A program made the position numbers and the translations under genes. 64,000 bases of DNA, taken from the NCBI RefSeq assembly GCF_015711645.1, contig NZ_JABTEX010000001.1:2294001-2358000 (forward strand), in the 5' to 3' direction. This stretch comes from Planomonospora sp. ID82291 (GTDB taxonomy: Bacteria; Actinomycetota; Actinomycetes; Streptosporangiales; Streptosporangiaceae). Below, piece by piece: positions 7,356-15,997 of this stretch (positions are counted from its first letter, which is position 1; every line of letters begins with the position of its first letter). The notes under the pieces are model-generated. The model was not told the DNA's origin, searched no databases, and saw nothing but the letters and a program-made list of their open reading frames with translations.

Positions 7356-9745
7356 CCGCTCTTCAGCACGATCCGGAGCCTGGTGGTCGTGACGGCTTTG
7401 AACGTCACCGCGTTGTAGGCGCCGGCCTTGATCCCGTAACCGCTCGCCCCGGAGACGTTGGCGTACTTCTTGCCGTTCCAGTACTGCAGCTTCCACGAGG
7501 CCGGGACGCGCACCCCGCCGCCGTCGTCGAAGAAACGGACCTGCGCCGACCTGATCGTCCGAGCCGACGGCCAGGTCAGCTCGGCCCACTGGGTGCCGGT
7601 CTCGGGCCAGGTGCCCCAGCGCGGATCGGAGTCGCGGCCGTCGTTGATCGCCGCGACGCTCTCCCAGGGCGAGGTGTACGAGGCCGAGGCCTTCGCGGCC
7701 GTGGCCAGGTTGACCGGGGCGGTGCCGCCGCCGGTCGTGGGGGTCGGGGTCGGGGTGCCGCCGCCGGTCGTGGGGGTGGGCTTGGGGGTGGCGGTGCCGT
7801 TTCCGGCGGTGGCGGTGGGGGTGGGCTTGGGGGTGGTGGTGCCGTTTCCGGCGGTGGGGGTGGGCTTGGGGGTGGCGGTGCCGTTTCCGGCGGTGGCGGT
7901 GGGGGTGGGCTTGGGGGTGGTGGTGCCGCCGGTCGTCGGGGTCGGGGTCGGGGTCGGGGTGGTGCCGCCGGCGAAGGCGAGGTCGTCGTCGCTGAAGACC
8001 GGATGCGACGGGTTCACGTCCGACTCGCCGGCGCGGCCGTCGCAGCCCCGGTCCGGGGCGAACATCAGGTACGTCCCCGAGGCACAGGCCTCGGCGGGTT
8101 CGGCGTCGCCGCCGACGACCACGCTGCCGCTGAGCCTGGCCCCGCCCTGGACCAGGGCGTTGCCCTTGACCACCGCGTTGCCGCCGACCGTGGCGCCGCT
8201 GTTGACCCAGGCCAGGTCCTCGATGCGGGCGTTCCCGGTCACCGTGGCGTTGCCGTACACGGCGGCCCGGGGGCCGACGTAGGCGGTGGCGGCCACATTC
8301 GCCCGGTTGTCCACCCAGCCGCCGCCGTTGGAGTGCCAGTGGCCGCCTCCCGGTGCGGCGGGCCGTACGTGACCCGGTTCGAAGCCCCAGGGGACGGCCC
8401 CCTGGAGGCGGAACTGGTAGGGATGGCGGTACTGGCGGGGGTGGCCGTCCCGGAAGAAGTCGGGCTTGTGCACGGTCTTCGGCGCGCCGGTGACCACGAG
8501 GTAGACGTCCTTCTCGCCCGGCTGGGTCTGGAAGGTCACCTCGCCGTCGGGGGAGCCGTGGACGGAGCCGTAGCGGGGCTTGCCGTCCTTCACCGCGACG
8601 AACCCGTACGACCATCCCGACTGCGCCGCGGCGTTGACGTGGCCCTTGAACCGCAGCCGGATGAGGCCGCCGTCGCCGCTCGGCACGAGGCGGATCTTGT
8701 TGTAGCCGTAGTCGCCGGGGGCCAGCGCGTCGGGGATGCGGAAGTGGCCGGCCTTGGCGTTGACCGCCTCCACCGCGACGCCGTTGTAGGCCGTGACGAA
8801 CGGATACAGGTCGTTGATGAACGGCATGACGTCCGCCCGGTTGGAGTAGTCCCAGGTGACGTTGCGCTGGGCGTACTCGCCGAGGCGCCGGTTGAGCTCC
8901 GCCTGGTCGATGCCCGCGACCCTGCGGTACACCTCCAGCGGGTGCTCGCTCTCCCGCGCCTCGTTCCAGATGCGGTTGACCATGGCCAGGCCGTCGCGGT
9001 CCTTGATGTACTGCAGGAGCATCCAGGCGCCGTAGTGGTGGCGGCTGCTGCTGTAGGCGAGGTTCTCCGTGCGGATGAACCGGGTGAGGTCGCCCGCGGC
9101 CGTCTTGGGATAGACCTGCATGGCCATGAACTCGGCGCTCGCCTCCCAGAACGTCCCGGCGCTCTGGTGGGTGAACCCGTAACCGGGCCTGCCGAGGAAC
9201 GTGTAGTTCTGGAACACGTGGGCCAGTTCGTGGGCCAGGCCCCAGGAGCCCGGCTGCGCGGCCCCGGGGGCGACGTTGATGACGCCGACCTTGCCGTCGG
9301 TCGAGCCGCCCGTCGCCCACGCGTCGAGCGGCGCGTCGGACCAGGTCGTGGTGACGATCACAATGATCTTGTGCTGTGCCAGCAGACCGGTCTCCGGCGT
9401 GAAGCGCATGGTGTCGACGTAGAAGGAGTAGAGCTTCTCCAACTGGCCGAGCACGTCGGCGGGGTCGAACCGGTACTGCGCGGGCGCCTTCGTGGGGTCG
9501 GTGCCCGCCTTGTCGCCCCAGAGCAGGACGAAGTTGGCCGACTCCTTCGTCCGCTCCTTGACCCAGGGCACCTCGCCGGTCTTGGCCCAGCGCTCCGGGA
9601 TGAAGACGGTCTTGGCCAGGGCGGAGGCGGACCTCGCCGCGGCGACGGCGGGACGGCCGTGCTCCGCGGTCGCCGGCGGTGCGGACAGGACGGACGTGCC
9701 GAGGAGCGTGAGGAACGCGGTCGTTCCCGCCCACGATCGCCGCAT
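7313..9745 (-). CDS. Secreted Svx/DUF6055-like zinc metalloprotease with F5/8 type C domain
   Basis: 810-residue exported protein. A signal peptide (1-28, ending PATAEH) precedes a catalytic-type domain with HELAH at 172-176 and WEASAEF at 200-206, the gluzincin pattern. A beta-rich middle follows, then a left-handed parallel beta-helix-like segment of NAxVxGNA turns (about 490-560), a Thr/Pro linker of repeated TPTPTP and PKPTPTA units, and a C-terminal discoidin/F5-8C carbohydrate-binding domain (from NLATAAKASASY). This layout resembles Svx/AvrXca-type secreted proteins of plant-associated bacteria. GGAGG precedes the ATG. A LacI-type palindrome lies just upstream. Proteolysis of a plant or microbial surface glycoprotein is plausible but unproven. 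Confidence 0.8.
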   Translation of the reverse strand: MRRSWAGTTAFLTLLGTSVLSAPPATAEHGRPAVAAARSASALAKTVFIPERWAKTGEVPWVKERTKESANFVLLWGDKAGTDPTKAPAQYRFDPADVLGQLEKLYSFYVDTMRFTPETGLLAQHKIIVIVTTTWSDAPLDAWATGGSTDGKVGVINVAPGAAQPGSWGLAHELAHVFQNYTFLGRPGYGFTHQSAGTFWEASAEFMAMQVYPKTAAGDLTRFIRTENLAYSSSRHHYGAWMLLQYIKDRDGLAMVNRIWNEARESEHPLEVYRRVAGIDQAELNRRLGEYAQRNVTWDYSNRADVMPFINDLYPFVTAYNGVAVEAVNAKAGHFRIPDALAPGDYGYNKIRLVPSGDGGLIRLRFKGHVNAAAQSGWSYGFVAVKDGKPRYGSVHGSPDGEVTFQTQPGEKDVYLVVTGAPKTVHKPDFFRDGHPRQYRHPYQFRLQGAVPWGFEPGHVRPAAPGGGHWHSNGGGWVDNRANVAATAYVGPRAAVYGNATVTGNARIEDLAWVNSGATVGGNAVVKGNALVQGGARLSGSVVVGGDAEPAEACASGTYLMFAPDRGCDGRAGESDVNPSHPVFSDDDLAFAGGTTPTPTPTPTTGGTTTPKPTPTATAGNGTATPKPTPTAGNGTTTPKPTPTATAGNGTATPKPTPTTGGGTPTPTPTTGGGTAPVNLATAAKASASYTSPWESVAAINDGRDSDPRWGTWPETGTQWAELTWPSARTIRSAQVRFFDDGGGVRVPASWKLQYWNGKKYANVSGASGYGIKAGAYNAVTFKAVTTTRLRIVLKSGQASVGLLEVRAFG
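7720..7965 (-). repeat. Low-complexity Thr/Pro linker repeats
   Basis: Imperfect repeats of about 24-50 bp encoding PKPTPTA-GNGT and TPTPTPTTGG units join the beta-helix part to the F5/8C domain. They resemble flexible linkers of secreted actinobacterial carbohydrate-active proteins and are prone to length change. Confidence 0.85.
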
Positions 9746-9769
9746 GCAAGGACCTCCAGGACAATGCCG

Positions 9770-9787
9770 AGTGTTAGCGTTAACACT
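9770..9787 (-). promoter_or_regulatory. LacI-type operator upstream of secreted protease gene
   Basis: AGTGTTAGCGTTAACACT reads as AGTGTTA-GCGT-TAACACT. The core TGTTAGCGTTAACA matches the CG-centred palindromes bound by actinobacterial LacI regulators of polysaccharide-use genes. No LacI gene is in this window. Confidence 0.65.
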
Positions 9788-9989
9788 TCGTGGTCGTGGT
9801 CACGGGGTGTGACGTCTTCAAGCGGACATGAGTATTGGCCCGGCTATAAACCCTGTCAAGGCCGGTCCCTGTTCCGAGAGGGGAATCCGGCCGGTGGTCT
9901 GCGGAACCCCTCCGTCGCGCCGCTGAAAGTTACACGGCCCCGCCGCAGGGCCGTCGGAGGTCGCGCGGCCTTCGCCGCTGCGCCGTCAG

Positions 9990-10125
9990 AGGCCGCACGG
10001 TCGTGCCGTCGTGCCGTCGCGTCGTCGCGTCGTCGTGCCGTCGCGTCGTCGCGTCGTCGTGCCGTCGGAAGGTCGCGTCGTCGCGTCGTCGCGTCGTCGG
10101 AAGGTCGCGCGGCGCGCCTCGGGCG
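9990..10125. repeat. Short-period GTCGCGTCGTCG low-complexity tract
   Basis: The roughly 390-bp gap between the secreted protease start and the end of the response regulator holds a tract of 5-10 bp units (gtcgtgccgtcgc, gtcgtcgc). It opens artefactual Arg/Ser-rich frames on both strands. No gene is supported there; apart from the LacI-type site the rest shows no clear signal. Confidence 0.8.
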
Positions 10126-10138
10126 GGGATCGGAGGCG

Positions 10139-10804
10139 TCAGCGGCGCCACTGGCCCGGCTGGACGAGGCCGGACTCGTAGGCGCAGATGACCGCCTGGA
10201 TCCGGTCGCGCAGGCCGAGCTTGGACAGCACGTTGCTGACGTGGCTCTTCACCGTGTGCTCGCTGACCACCAGGGCCTCGGCGATCTCGGGGTTGGACAG
10301 GCCGCGGCCGAGGAGGGCCAGGGTCTCCCGCTCACGGGCGGTCAGGGCGTCCATGCCCGGCACCGCGACCGGGGGGCGGGCGCCGCGCCGGATGACGTCG
10401 TCGATGAGCCTGCGGGTCACGGCGGGGGCGAGCAGCGACTCCCCGGCCCTGACGACGCGGACGGCGTGCACCAGGTCGTCCCGCCGCACGTCCTTCAGCA
10501 GGAAGCCGCTGGCCCCCGCGTGCAGGGCCCGGTAGACGTACTCGTCGTTGTCGAACGTGGTCAGGATGATCACCCTGGCGGCGGTCTCGGCGCAGATCAG
10601 CTCGGCGGCGGCGATGCCGTCCATGACGGGCATGTGGATGTCGAGCAGGACCACGTCGGGCGCGTGGAGGCGCGCCGCCTCCACGGCCCGGGCCCCGTCG
10701 CCGGCCTCCGCCACGACCGTGATGTCCGGCTGCGTGTCGAGGATCAGGGTGAAGCCGCTGCGCACGAGCTCCTGGTCGTCGGCGACCACGACGCGGATGG
10801 TCAC
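10139..10804 (-). CDS. NarL/LuxR family response regulator
   Basis: 221-residue DNA-binding response regulator. The receiver domain (1-120) has the acidic pair VVADDQE, the phospho-acceptor Asp in [13 protein letters not shown], Thr in ILTTF and Lys in LLKDV. The C-terminal LuxR helix-turn-helix includes [21 protein letters not shown] and [17 protein letters not shown]. The start is a GTG that overlaps the stop of the upstream kinase gene as GTGA, so translation is coupled. Partner kinase: the HisKA_3 protein encoded just upstream. Confidence 0.93.
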   Translation of the reverse strand: MTIRVVVADDQELVRSGFTLILDTQPDITVVAEAGDGARAVEAARLHAPDVVLLDIHMPVMDGIAAAELICAETAARVIILTTFDNDEYVYRALHAGASGFLLKDVRRDDLVHAVRVVRAGESLLAPAVTRRLIDDVIRRGARPPVAVPGMDALTARERETLALLGRGLSNPEIAEALVVSEHTVKSHVSNVLSKLGLRDRIQAVICAYESGLVQPGQWRR

Positions 10805-11952
10805 GCGGCGGCTCCCGGCAGGCGCACCGAGAGGGCGAAGCCGCGCCGGCCCGGCCCGTGGCCGAAGGACGCCGTCCCGCCGCAGGCCGCCGCGCGCTCG
10901 CGGACGCCCACCAGCCCGCGCCCCGCTCCGCCGGTGTGGCCGCGGCCGTCGTCGACCACGTCGATCACGAGCGCGTCCGCCCGCCAGTCGAGCCCGACCG
11001 CGACCGTGCTCGCGCGGGCGTGCTTGACGACGTTGGTGAGCGCCTCCTGGACCACCCGGTAGGCGGCGGCCTCCACGTCCGGCGGCAGCGGACGCGGGGT
11101 CCCGCTGACGGTCAGGGCGACGGGCTGCCCGGCGCGGTCCACGCTCTCGACCAATGCCCCGATGCGGGCCACCGTCGGGGCGCCCTCGGACGACTCCTCC
11201 CCCAGCAGGCCGAGCAGGCGGCGCAACTGGTCCATCGCGTTGCGCCCGGCCGCGGCGATGGCGTCGAAGGCCGCCTCGGCGCGATCGGGAGCGGGCCGTA
11301 CGGCCAGCGGCCCGGCCTCGGCCTGCACCACCATCAGACTGATCGCGTGGCCGAGGATGTCGTGCATGTCCCGGGCGATCGCCGCCCGCTCCCGCTCGAC
11401 GGCCCGGCGCGCCTCCATCTCCTTCTCGCGTTCGAGCTGGCGGGCGTGGGCCTGCCGGGTGGCCGCCGCCCGGCCCATCGCCCAGGCCGCGACGTACATC
11501 ACCAGCCCGCGCACCGTCGTGTCCGCGCTCGGCGCGCGCAGGACCACTCCGGCGAGCTGGGCGGCGGCGGCGCCGGTGAGGAGGGCCAGCCCCCAGGCCC
11601 GCTCGCGCCGCGAGCCGTGCACGGCCACCGTGTGGACCGCGATCAGCAGCGCGTACGGGACGGGCTGCGGCGCGGTGTCGGGATCGTTCAGCAGGTACGC
11701 GCCGGTCGCTGCGGCCACCGCGAGCAGGACCGCCAGCGGTGCGCGCCGCCGCCAGACCAGCGGCAGCACCTGGCCGAGCACCGGAAGGTACTGCAGGATC
11801 GTGTAGCCCGCGACCGGGTCGGCCTCCCGGGCCGTCAGCAGGAAGGGGGCCGAGTGCGCGGCCAGGGCGGCCAGGGTGACGGCGATGTCCGTGGCGAGCG
11901 GCGGGATCCGACGGACGGCACGGACAGTGGTGCTCATAAGTGAGTGGATCAT
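10801..11952 (-). CDS. HisKA_3 sensor histidine kinase
   Basis: 383-residue kinase with four to five predicted N-terminal membrane helices (about 18-165), a coiled dimerisation helix, the HisKA_3 phospho-acceptor motif [18 protein letters not shown], and a HATPase_c domain with [10 protein letters not shown] and [20 protein letters not shown]. No large extracellular loop is visible, which fits a sensor of membrane state. The ATG begins 3 bp after the stop of the serine-hydrolase gene, so the three genes form one operon (hydrolase-HK-RR). The ribosome site is weak; coupling is likely. Confidence 0.92.
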   Translation of the reverse strand: MIHSLMSTTVRAVRRIPPLATDIAVTLAALAAHSAPFLLTAREADPVAGYTILQYLPVLGQVLPLVWRRRAPLAVLLAVAAATGAYLLNDPDTAPQPVPYALLIAVHTVAVHGSRRERAWGLALLTGAAAAQLAGVVLRAPSADTTVRGLVMYVAAWAMGRAAATRQAHARQLEREKEMEARRAVERERAAIARDMHDILGHAISLMVVQAEAGPLAVRPAPDRAEAAFDAIAAAGRNAMDQLRRLLGLLGEESSEGAPTVARIGALVESVDRAGQPVALTVSGTPRPLPPDVEAAAYRVVQEALTNVVKHARASTVAVGLDWRADALVIDVVDDGRGHTGGAGRGLVGVRERAAACGGTASFGHGPGRRGFALSVRLPGAAA

Positions 11953-11955
11953 AGC

Positions 11956-13791
11956 TCAGGTGTGCGTGAGGCCGGCGAGGTTGTACGTGACCGCCACGAC
12001 GGCGAACGCGGTCACGCCCAGGGCGACCAGCGTGTAGGCGATCCGGCCCGGCGTCCGCCACCAGCGCTTCCGCCAGGCCGCCGCAGCGCAGACCAGCAGG
12101 GCGGCGGCCAGCGGCACCGTCAGCGACGCCACCGCCAGCAGCGCGATCAGCACGGGCGCCCCCTCCAGGACCAGCGGCAGCGCCCGGGCCTCGTCGGCGA
12201 GCAGACTGCCGAATCCGGCGGTGAAGACGACCACGAGGGCGCCGGCCAGCCAGGCGAGCAGGCGCGGGAGCCGGGGCCCGGCAGGAGCCGGAGACGACCG
12301 CCGGCGGGCCGCCCGCACCGCCGACGCCACGGGGAACCCCAGCAGGGCGGCCAGCGAGGCGAGGAGCCCGGCGGCCAGCAGGGCGAGGTGCAGCGACGGG
12401 TGGTCCAGCGGGCCGATCCGGTCGAAGACGACCGTGCTGCGGCTGATCGCCAGTTGCCCCGGCTCGGGGAAGGCGATCCGGTCCCAGCCGCCCTCCTCCT
12501 GGAAGACGCCGGGCGCGAACTGCGTCCAGCGGACCTGCCGGCCCTTGAACCCGGTGGTGAGGACGCCGCCGTCGGCGGTCGCGGTGACGTGCACCGGGGA
12601 GTCCGTGAGCGCCTGCACCTTCAGGATGCTGCCGTGGCTGGTCCGGCTGCTCTGGTACCAGCCCTCGTACCGCTCCGCGGAGGCGCCGGGCAGGGCCGTG
12701 ACGGCCGGCGGGCGCGCGTCCGGGAGGTAGCGATCGATGATCTTGTGGACCAGCTCGAACCCGTCCAGCCCGTGCCGCCCGGTGCCGTCGCCGTTGGACA
12801 TGACGTGGACGCCGATGCCCCGCTCCGGCAGCAGGAACATGTAGGTGTGCATGCCGGGCATGTCACCGGCCTTGAAGAGCAGGCGGTGCCCCTTGTACGG
12901 CGACTCCTCCCACATGAAGCCCATGCCGGGCAGCCGGGGGTCCTCGGTGTGCTGGCGCCGCTGCATCTCGGCCGCCACCCCGGCCCCGAGCCGGGAGTCC
13001 AGCTCCAGCTGGGCCTGCAGGTACGCGGCCATGTCCGAGGAGGTCGAGGTGGGTCCCGCACCGGAGGCGGCGAAGTTCGCGCAGTCGGCCGTGGTCGTCG
13101 AGCCGTCCGCCAGGTAGGCCTTGGTGTCCCCGAGCCCGCCGCAGGCGATCGCCGAGTCCTTCATGCCGAGAGGGGCGAACACGTGGCGTTCGACGTACTC
13201 CTCGAACGGCGTCCCCGAGACCGTCTCCACCAGGTGTCCGGCCAGGGCGACGCCGTAGTTGCTGTAGGAGACGCCGGTGCCGGGCGGGCGCAGCCGGGCG
13301 GGCTGGGTCGCGGCCAGCGCCTCGCCCAGCGGCCGGACGTCCGAACCGCTGCCCAGGACGTGGTCCTCGTCGAATCCGGCCGTGTGCGTGAGCAGGTGCC
13401 GCAGGGTGACCGGACGGCCCGGGTAGGTGTCGCGGATCTCGAAGGAGGTCAGGTAGGTGTTGACGTCGGCGTCCAGGTCCAGCTTCCCCTCGTGGACCAG
13501 CTGCAGGGCCGCCTGGGCCGTGAACAGCTTCGTCTCCGACCCGATCAGGAAGCGCGTGCGCTCGGGATCCACCGGCAGGCGGCGCTCCGCGTCGGCCCAG
13601 CCGTACCCCTTGTCGACCACCCGCCGGCCGTCGGCGACCACCGTGACGGTCACGCCGGGGATCTTCTCCGCGGCCATGGCCGCGGAGACGTGCTCGTCGA
13701 CGAGCGCGCCGACCTCCGGGAGATCCGAGGGCGGGGCGGCCTGCGCCGGGGTGGTCGCGAGGACCAGGGCGGTGATGAGTTCCAGCAACAT
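11956..13791 (-). CDS. Serine hydrolase (class C beta-lactamase/PBP-like) with C-terminal membrane helices
   Basis: 611-residue exported protein. The start chosen is the ATG encoding [18 protein letters not shown], a signal peptide; the frame is open upstream but has no signal there. The beta-lactamase-related domain carries the SxxK motif (GSETKLF) and the Tyr motif SYSNYG, then HTAG and a GMH segment. After a beta-rich region come four hydrophobic segments (about 470-605) that anchor it in the membrane. Such proteins act on D-Ala peptides or esters, or as sensors. Its tight linkage to a kinase and response regulator suggests a role in cell-wall signalling; this is inferred. Confidence 0.85.
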   Translation of the reverse strand: MLLELITALVLATTPAQAAPPSDLPEVGALVDEHVSAAMAAEKIPGVTVTVVADGRRVVDKGYGWADAERRLPVDPERTRFLIGSETKLFTAQAALQLVHEGKLDLDADVNTYLTSFEIRDTYPGRPVTLRHLLTHTAGFDEDHVLGSGSDVRPLGEALAATQPARLRPPGTGVSYSNYGVALAGHLVETVSGTPFEEYVERHVFAPLGMKDSAIACGGLGDTKAYLADGSTTTADCANFAASGAGPTSTSSDMAAYLQAQLELDSRLGAGVAAEMQRRQHTEDPRLPGMGFMWEESPYKGHRLLFKAGDMPGMHTYMFLLPERGIGVHVMSNGDGTGRHGLDGFELVHKIIDRYLPDARPPAVTALPGASAERYEGWYQSSRTSHGSILKVQALTDSPVHVTATADGGVLTTGFKGRQVRWTQFAPGVFQEEGGWDRIAFPEPGQLAISRSTVVFDRIGPLDHPSLHLALLAAGLLASLAALLGFPVASAVRAARRRSSPAPAGPRLPRLLAWLAGALVVVFTAGFGSLLADEARALPLVLEGAPVLIALLAVASLTVPLAAALLVCAAAAWRKRWWRTPGRIAYTLVALGVTAFAVVAVTYNLAGLTHT

Positions 13792-13964
13792 GCCCCAAGA
13801 CTCGCGCGGCGCCCCCCTCCGGCACATCGCCGACGCCACCCATCCCGTCGTCCCCCGCGCGGGGGAGGGGCCGCCGCAGGCGGAGGAGCGGCCCGGCCGC
13901 CATCCGGTCTTCCGGCGGGTCTCGTCCGGTCTTCCGGCGGGGTCCCCTGACCGGTGCACGGCAC

Positions 13965-14000
13965 GAGGCCCCCGGAACCGCAGGGCGTTCCGGGGGCCTC
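13965..14000 (-). terminator. Strong hairpin terminator
   Basis: A perfect 14-bp stem, GAGGCCCCCGGAAC paired with GTTCCGGGGGCCTC around an 8-base loop, lies directly after the FMN reductase stop codon. It should end the LLM/FMN reductase transcript. No U-tract follows, as is usual for actinomycete terminators. Confidence 0.85.
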
Positions 14001-14001
14001 C

Positions 14002-14619
14002 TCACCGGCCGGTGAGGAGCGTCTCGAAGGGCGTGGGGTCGACGAACGGGTCGGCGGCGGCGGCTCGCGGTCGCCGGGCGACCAGGTCGGCCAGCTCCCC
14101 GCCGGCCCGCCGGACGCGGTCGCCCAGCGCCGCGCCGGTCGCCTCGCCGCCGGCCCAGTCCTCCGACGCGGCGAACACGGCGGTGGGCGCGACGACGGCC
14201 CGCAGATAGGCGAACAGGGGCCGCATCCCGTGCTCCAGGGCCAGCGAGTGCCGGGCGGTCCCGGCGGTCGCGCCCATCAGCACGGGCTTTCCGGTCAGCG
14301 CCTCCTTGTCGAGCACGTCGAAGAAGGTCTTGAACAGGCCGCTGTAGGAGGCGGAGAAGATCGGCGTGACGGCGATCAGCCCGTCGGCGCCGGTCACCGT
14401 GTCGACGGCCGCCCGCAGAGCGGTGTTCGGGAAACCGGTGAGGAGGTTGTCGGCCAGGTCGCGGGCGTGCTCCCGCAGCTCGACGACCTCGACGGCGGCG
14501 TCGACGCCCCGGGCGGCCAGCGCCGCGACGCCGGCCTGCGCGAGCCGGTCCGCCAGCAGCCGGGTCGACGACGGCGCCGACAGCCCGGCGCTGACCACGG
14601 CGAGGGTGCGCGTGCTCAT
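14002..14619 (-). CDS. NADPH-dependent FMN reductase (CE1759-type)
   Basis: 205-residue flavodoxin-like protein. It begins STRTLAVVSAGLSAPSSTRLLADRL, with the FMN phosphate loop, and has TPIFSASYSGLFKTFFDVLD and GKPVLMGATAGTARHS, typical of NADPH:FMN reductases. It would provide reduced flavin to the LLM-class monooxygenase encoded just upstream. The two genes share one base (TGATG), so they are translationally coupled. The substrate of the system is unknown; alkane-sulfonate or similar sulfur/aromatic oxidation is possible. Confidence 0.9.
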   Translation of the reverse strand: MSTRTLAVVSAGLSAPSSTRLLADRLAQAGVAALAARGVDAAVEVVELREHARDLADNLLTGFPNTALRAAVDTVTGADGLIAVTPIFSASYSGLFKTFFDVLDKEALTGKPVLMGATAGTARHSLALEHGMRPLFAYLRAVVAPTAVFAASEDWAGGEATGAALGDRVRRAGGELADLVARRPRAAAADPFVDPTPFETLLTGR

Positions 14620-15764
14620 CAGGCCTGCACCTCCTGGCCGGACCGGCCGGTCACGTCGTCGGCGGGCGCGTACACGGTGGCGTCCTGGGCGCCGCCCCGG
14701 GCGGCGACCCGGGCGGCGTGGGTGGGCGCGTCGGGGACGTGGGCGGGCTTGAGCGCCGCGAACTCCCTGCGCAGCACCGGCACGACCTCCTCGCCGAGGA
14801 GGTCGAGCTGCTCCAGCACGGTCTTCAGCGGCAGGCCGGCGTGGTCGATGAGGAACAGCTGCCGCTGGTAGTCGCCGACGTAGTCGCGGAAGGCCAGGGT
14901 ACGGTCGATGACCTGCTGCGGGCTGCCCACGGTCAGCGGCGTCTCGCGCGTGAACTCCTCCAGCGACGGGCCGTGGCCGTAGACCGGGGCGTTGTCGAAG
15001 TAGGGGCGGAACTCGCGCACCGCGTCCTGGGAGTTCCTGCGCATGAACACCTGCCCGCCGAGGCCGACGACGGCCTGGTCGGCCGAGCCGTGACCGTAGT
15101 GCTCGAAGCGCTGCCGGTACAGGGCGACCATCCGCTGGGTGTGCTCCTTGGGCCAGAAGATGTGGTTGTGGAAGAAGCCGTCGCCGTAGTAGGCGGCCTG
15201 CTCGGCGATCTCGGGGCTGCGGATCGAGCCGTGCCAGACGAACGGCGGGACGCCGTCGAGCGGCCGGGGGGTCGAGGTGAAGCCCTGCAGCGGGGTGCGG
15301 AAGCGGCCCTGCCAGTCCACCACGTCCTCGCGCCAGAGCCGGTGCAGCAGCGCGTAGTTCTCGACGGCCAGCGGGATGCCCTGCCGGATGTCCTGCCCGA
15401 ACCAGGGATAGACCGGTCCGGTGTTGCCGCGGCCGAGCATGAGGTCGACGCGCCCGCCGGCCAGGTGCTGCAGCATCGCGTAGTCCTCGGCGATCTTCAC
15501 CGGGTCGTTGGTGGTGATCAGCGTGGTCGCCGTCGACAGCTGCAGCCGCTGCGTCCGGGCGGCGATGTAGCCCAGGGTGGTGGTCGGCGAGGACGAGAAG
15601 AACGGCGGGTTGTGGTGCTCGCCGAGTGCGAACACGTCCAGACCGACCTCCTCGGCCTTCTCGGCGATCGTGACGATCGCCCGGATCCGCTCGGCCTCAC
15701 GGGGCGTCCGCCCGGTCGTGGGGTCGGCGGTGATGTCGCTGACTGAAAAGACACCGAACTGCAT
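14619..15764 (-). CDS. LLM class flavin-dependent oxidoreductase (CE1758-type)
   Basis: 381-residue luciferase-like TIM-barrel monooxygenase. Starts MQFGVFSVSDITADP with GGGGA about 7 nt upstream. Characteristic elements are FALGEHHNPPFFSSSP, TLITTNDPVKIAEDYAMLQHLAGGRVDLMLGRG and GSPQQVIDRTLAFRDYVGDYQRQLF. It uses FMNH2 from the reductase encoded downstream to oxidise a small substrate. Two ATGAC-AY-GTCRT palindromes in the promoter region suggest control by an unlinked regulator. Assignment to the family is firm, the substrate is not. Confidence 0.92.
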   Translation of the reverse strand: MQFGVFSVSDITADPTTGRTPREAERIRAIVTIAEKAEEVGLDVFALGEHHNPPFFSSSPTTTLGYIAARTQRLQLSTATTLITTNDPVKIAEDYAMLQHLAGGRVDLMLGRGNTGPVYPWFGQDIRQGIPLAVENYALLHRLWREDVVDWQGRFRTPLQGFTSTPRPLDGVPPFVWHGSIRSPEIAEQAAYYGDGFFHNHIFWPKEHTQRMVALYRQRFEHYGHGSADQAVVGLGGQVFMRRNSQDAVREFRPYFDNAPVYGHGPSLEEFTRETPLTVGSPQQVIDRTLAFRDYVGDYQRQLFLIDHAGLPLKTVLEQLDLLGEEVVPVLRREFAALKPAHVPDAPTHAARVAARGGAQDATVYAPADDVTGRSGQEVQA

Positions 15765-15786
15765 GACGTTCCCCGTCCGCTCGTGG

Positions 15787-15832
15787 ATGACATGTCGTGC
15801 TGTCTCCCGGCTGAACGTGCATGACACGTCAT
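15787..15832 (-). promoter_or_regulatory. Paired palindromes upstream of LLM operon
   Basis: ATGACATGTCGT (15787-15798) and ATGACACGTCAT (15821-15832) are two copies of one 12-bp dyad, 34 bp start to start, just ahead of the LLM gene. The second is a perfect palindrome. They are candidate operators; the regulator is unknown. Confidence 0.6.
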
Positions 15833-15845
15833 TTATTTCACGGCC

Positions 15846-15945
15846 GACGGGCGGAGGCGGGCGGGCGGAGGGCGCCGGTCGACGGGCGGAGGCGGGCGGG
15901 TGGAGGGCGCCGGTCGACGGGCGGAGGCGGGTGGAAGGCGAGGGG
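15846..15945. repeat. 35-bp tandem repeat, about 2.8 copies
   Basis: Units starting at 15846, 15881 and 15916 (GACGGGCGGAGGCGGGCGGG..., ending GCGCCGGTC) fill the gap between the LLM promoter and the end of the next gene. No coding role is visible. Confidence 0.85.
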
Positions 15946-15997
15946 GCGGCGCAGGGGGCGGCCGGGGCCTCCGGCGCCGCGCGGGTCCGCGGGCTCG

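Noticed and set aside
9930-10191. Arg/Ser-rich small frames on both strands
   Set aside because: Produced by the GTCGCGTCGTCG low-complexity tract.
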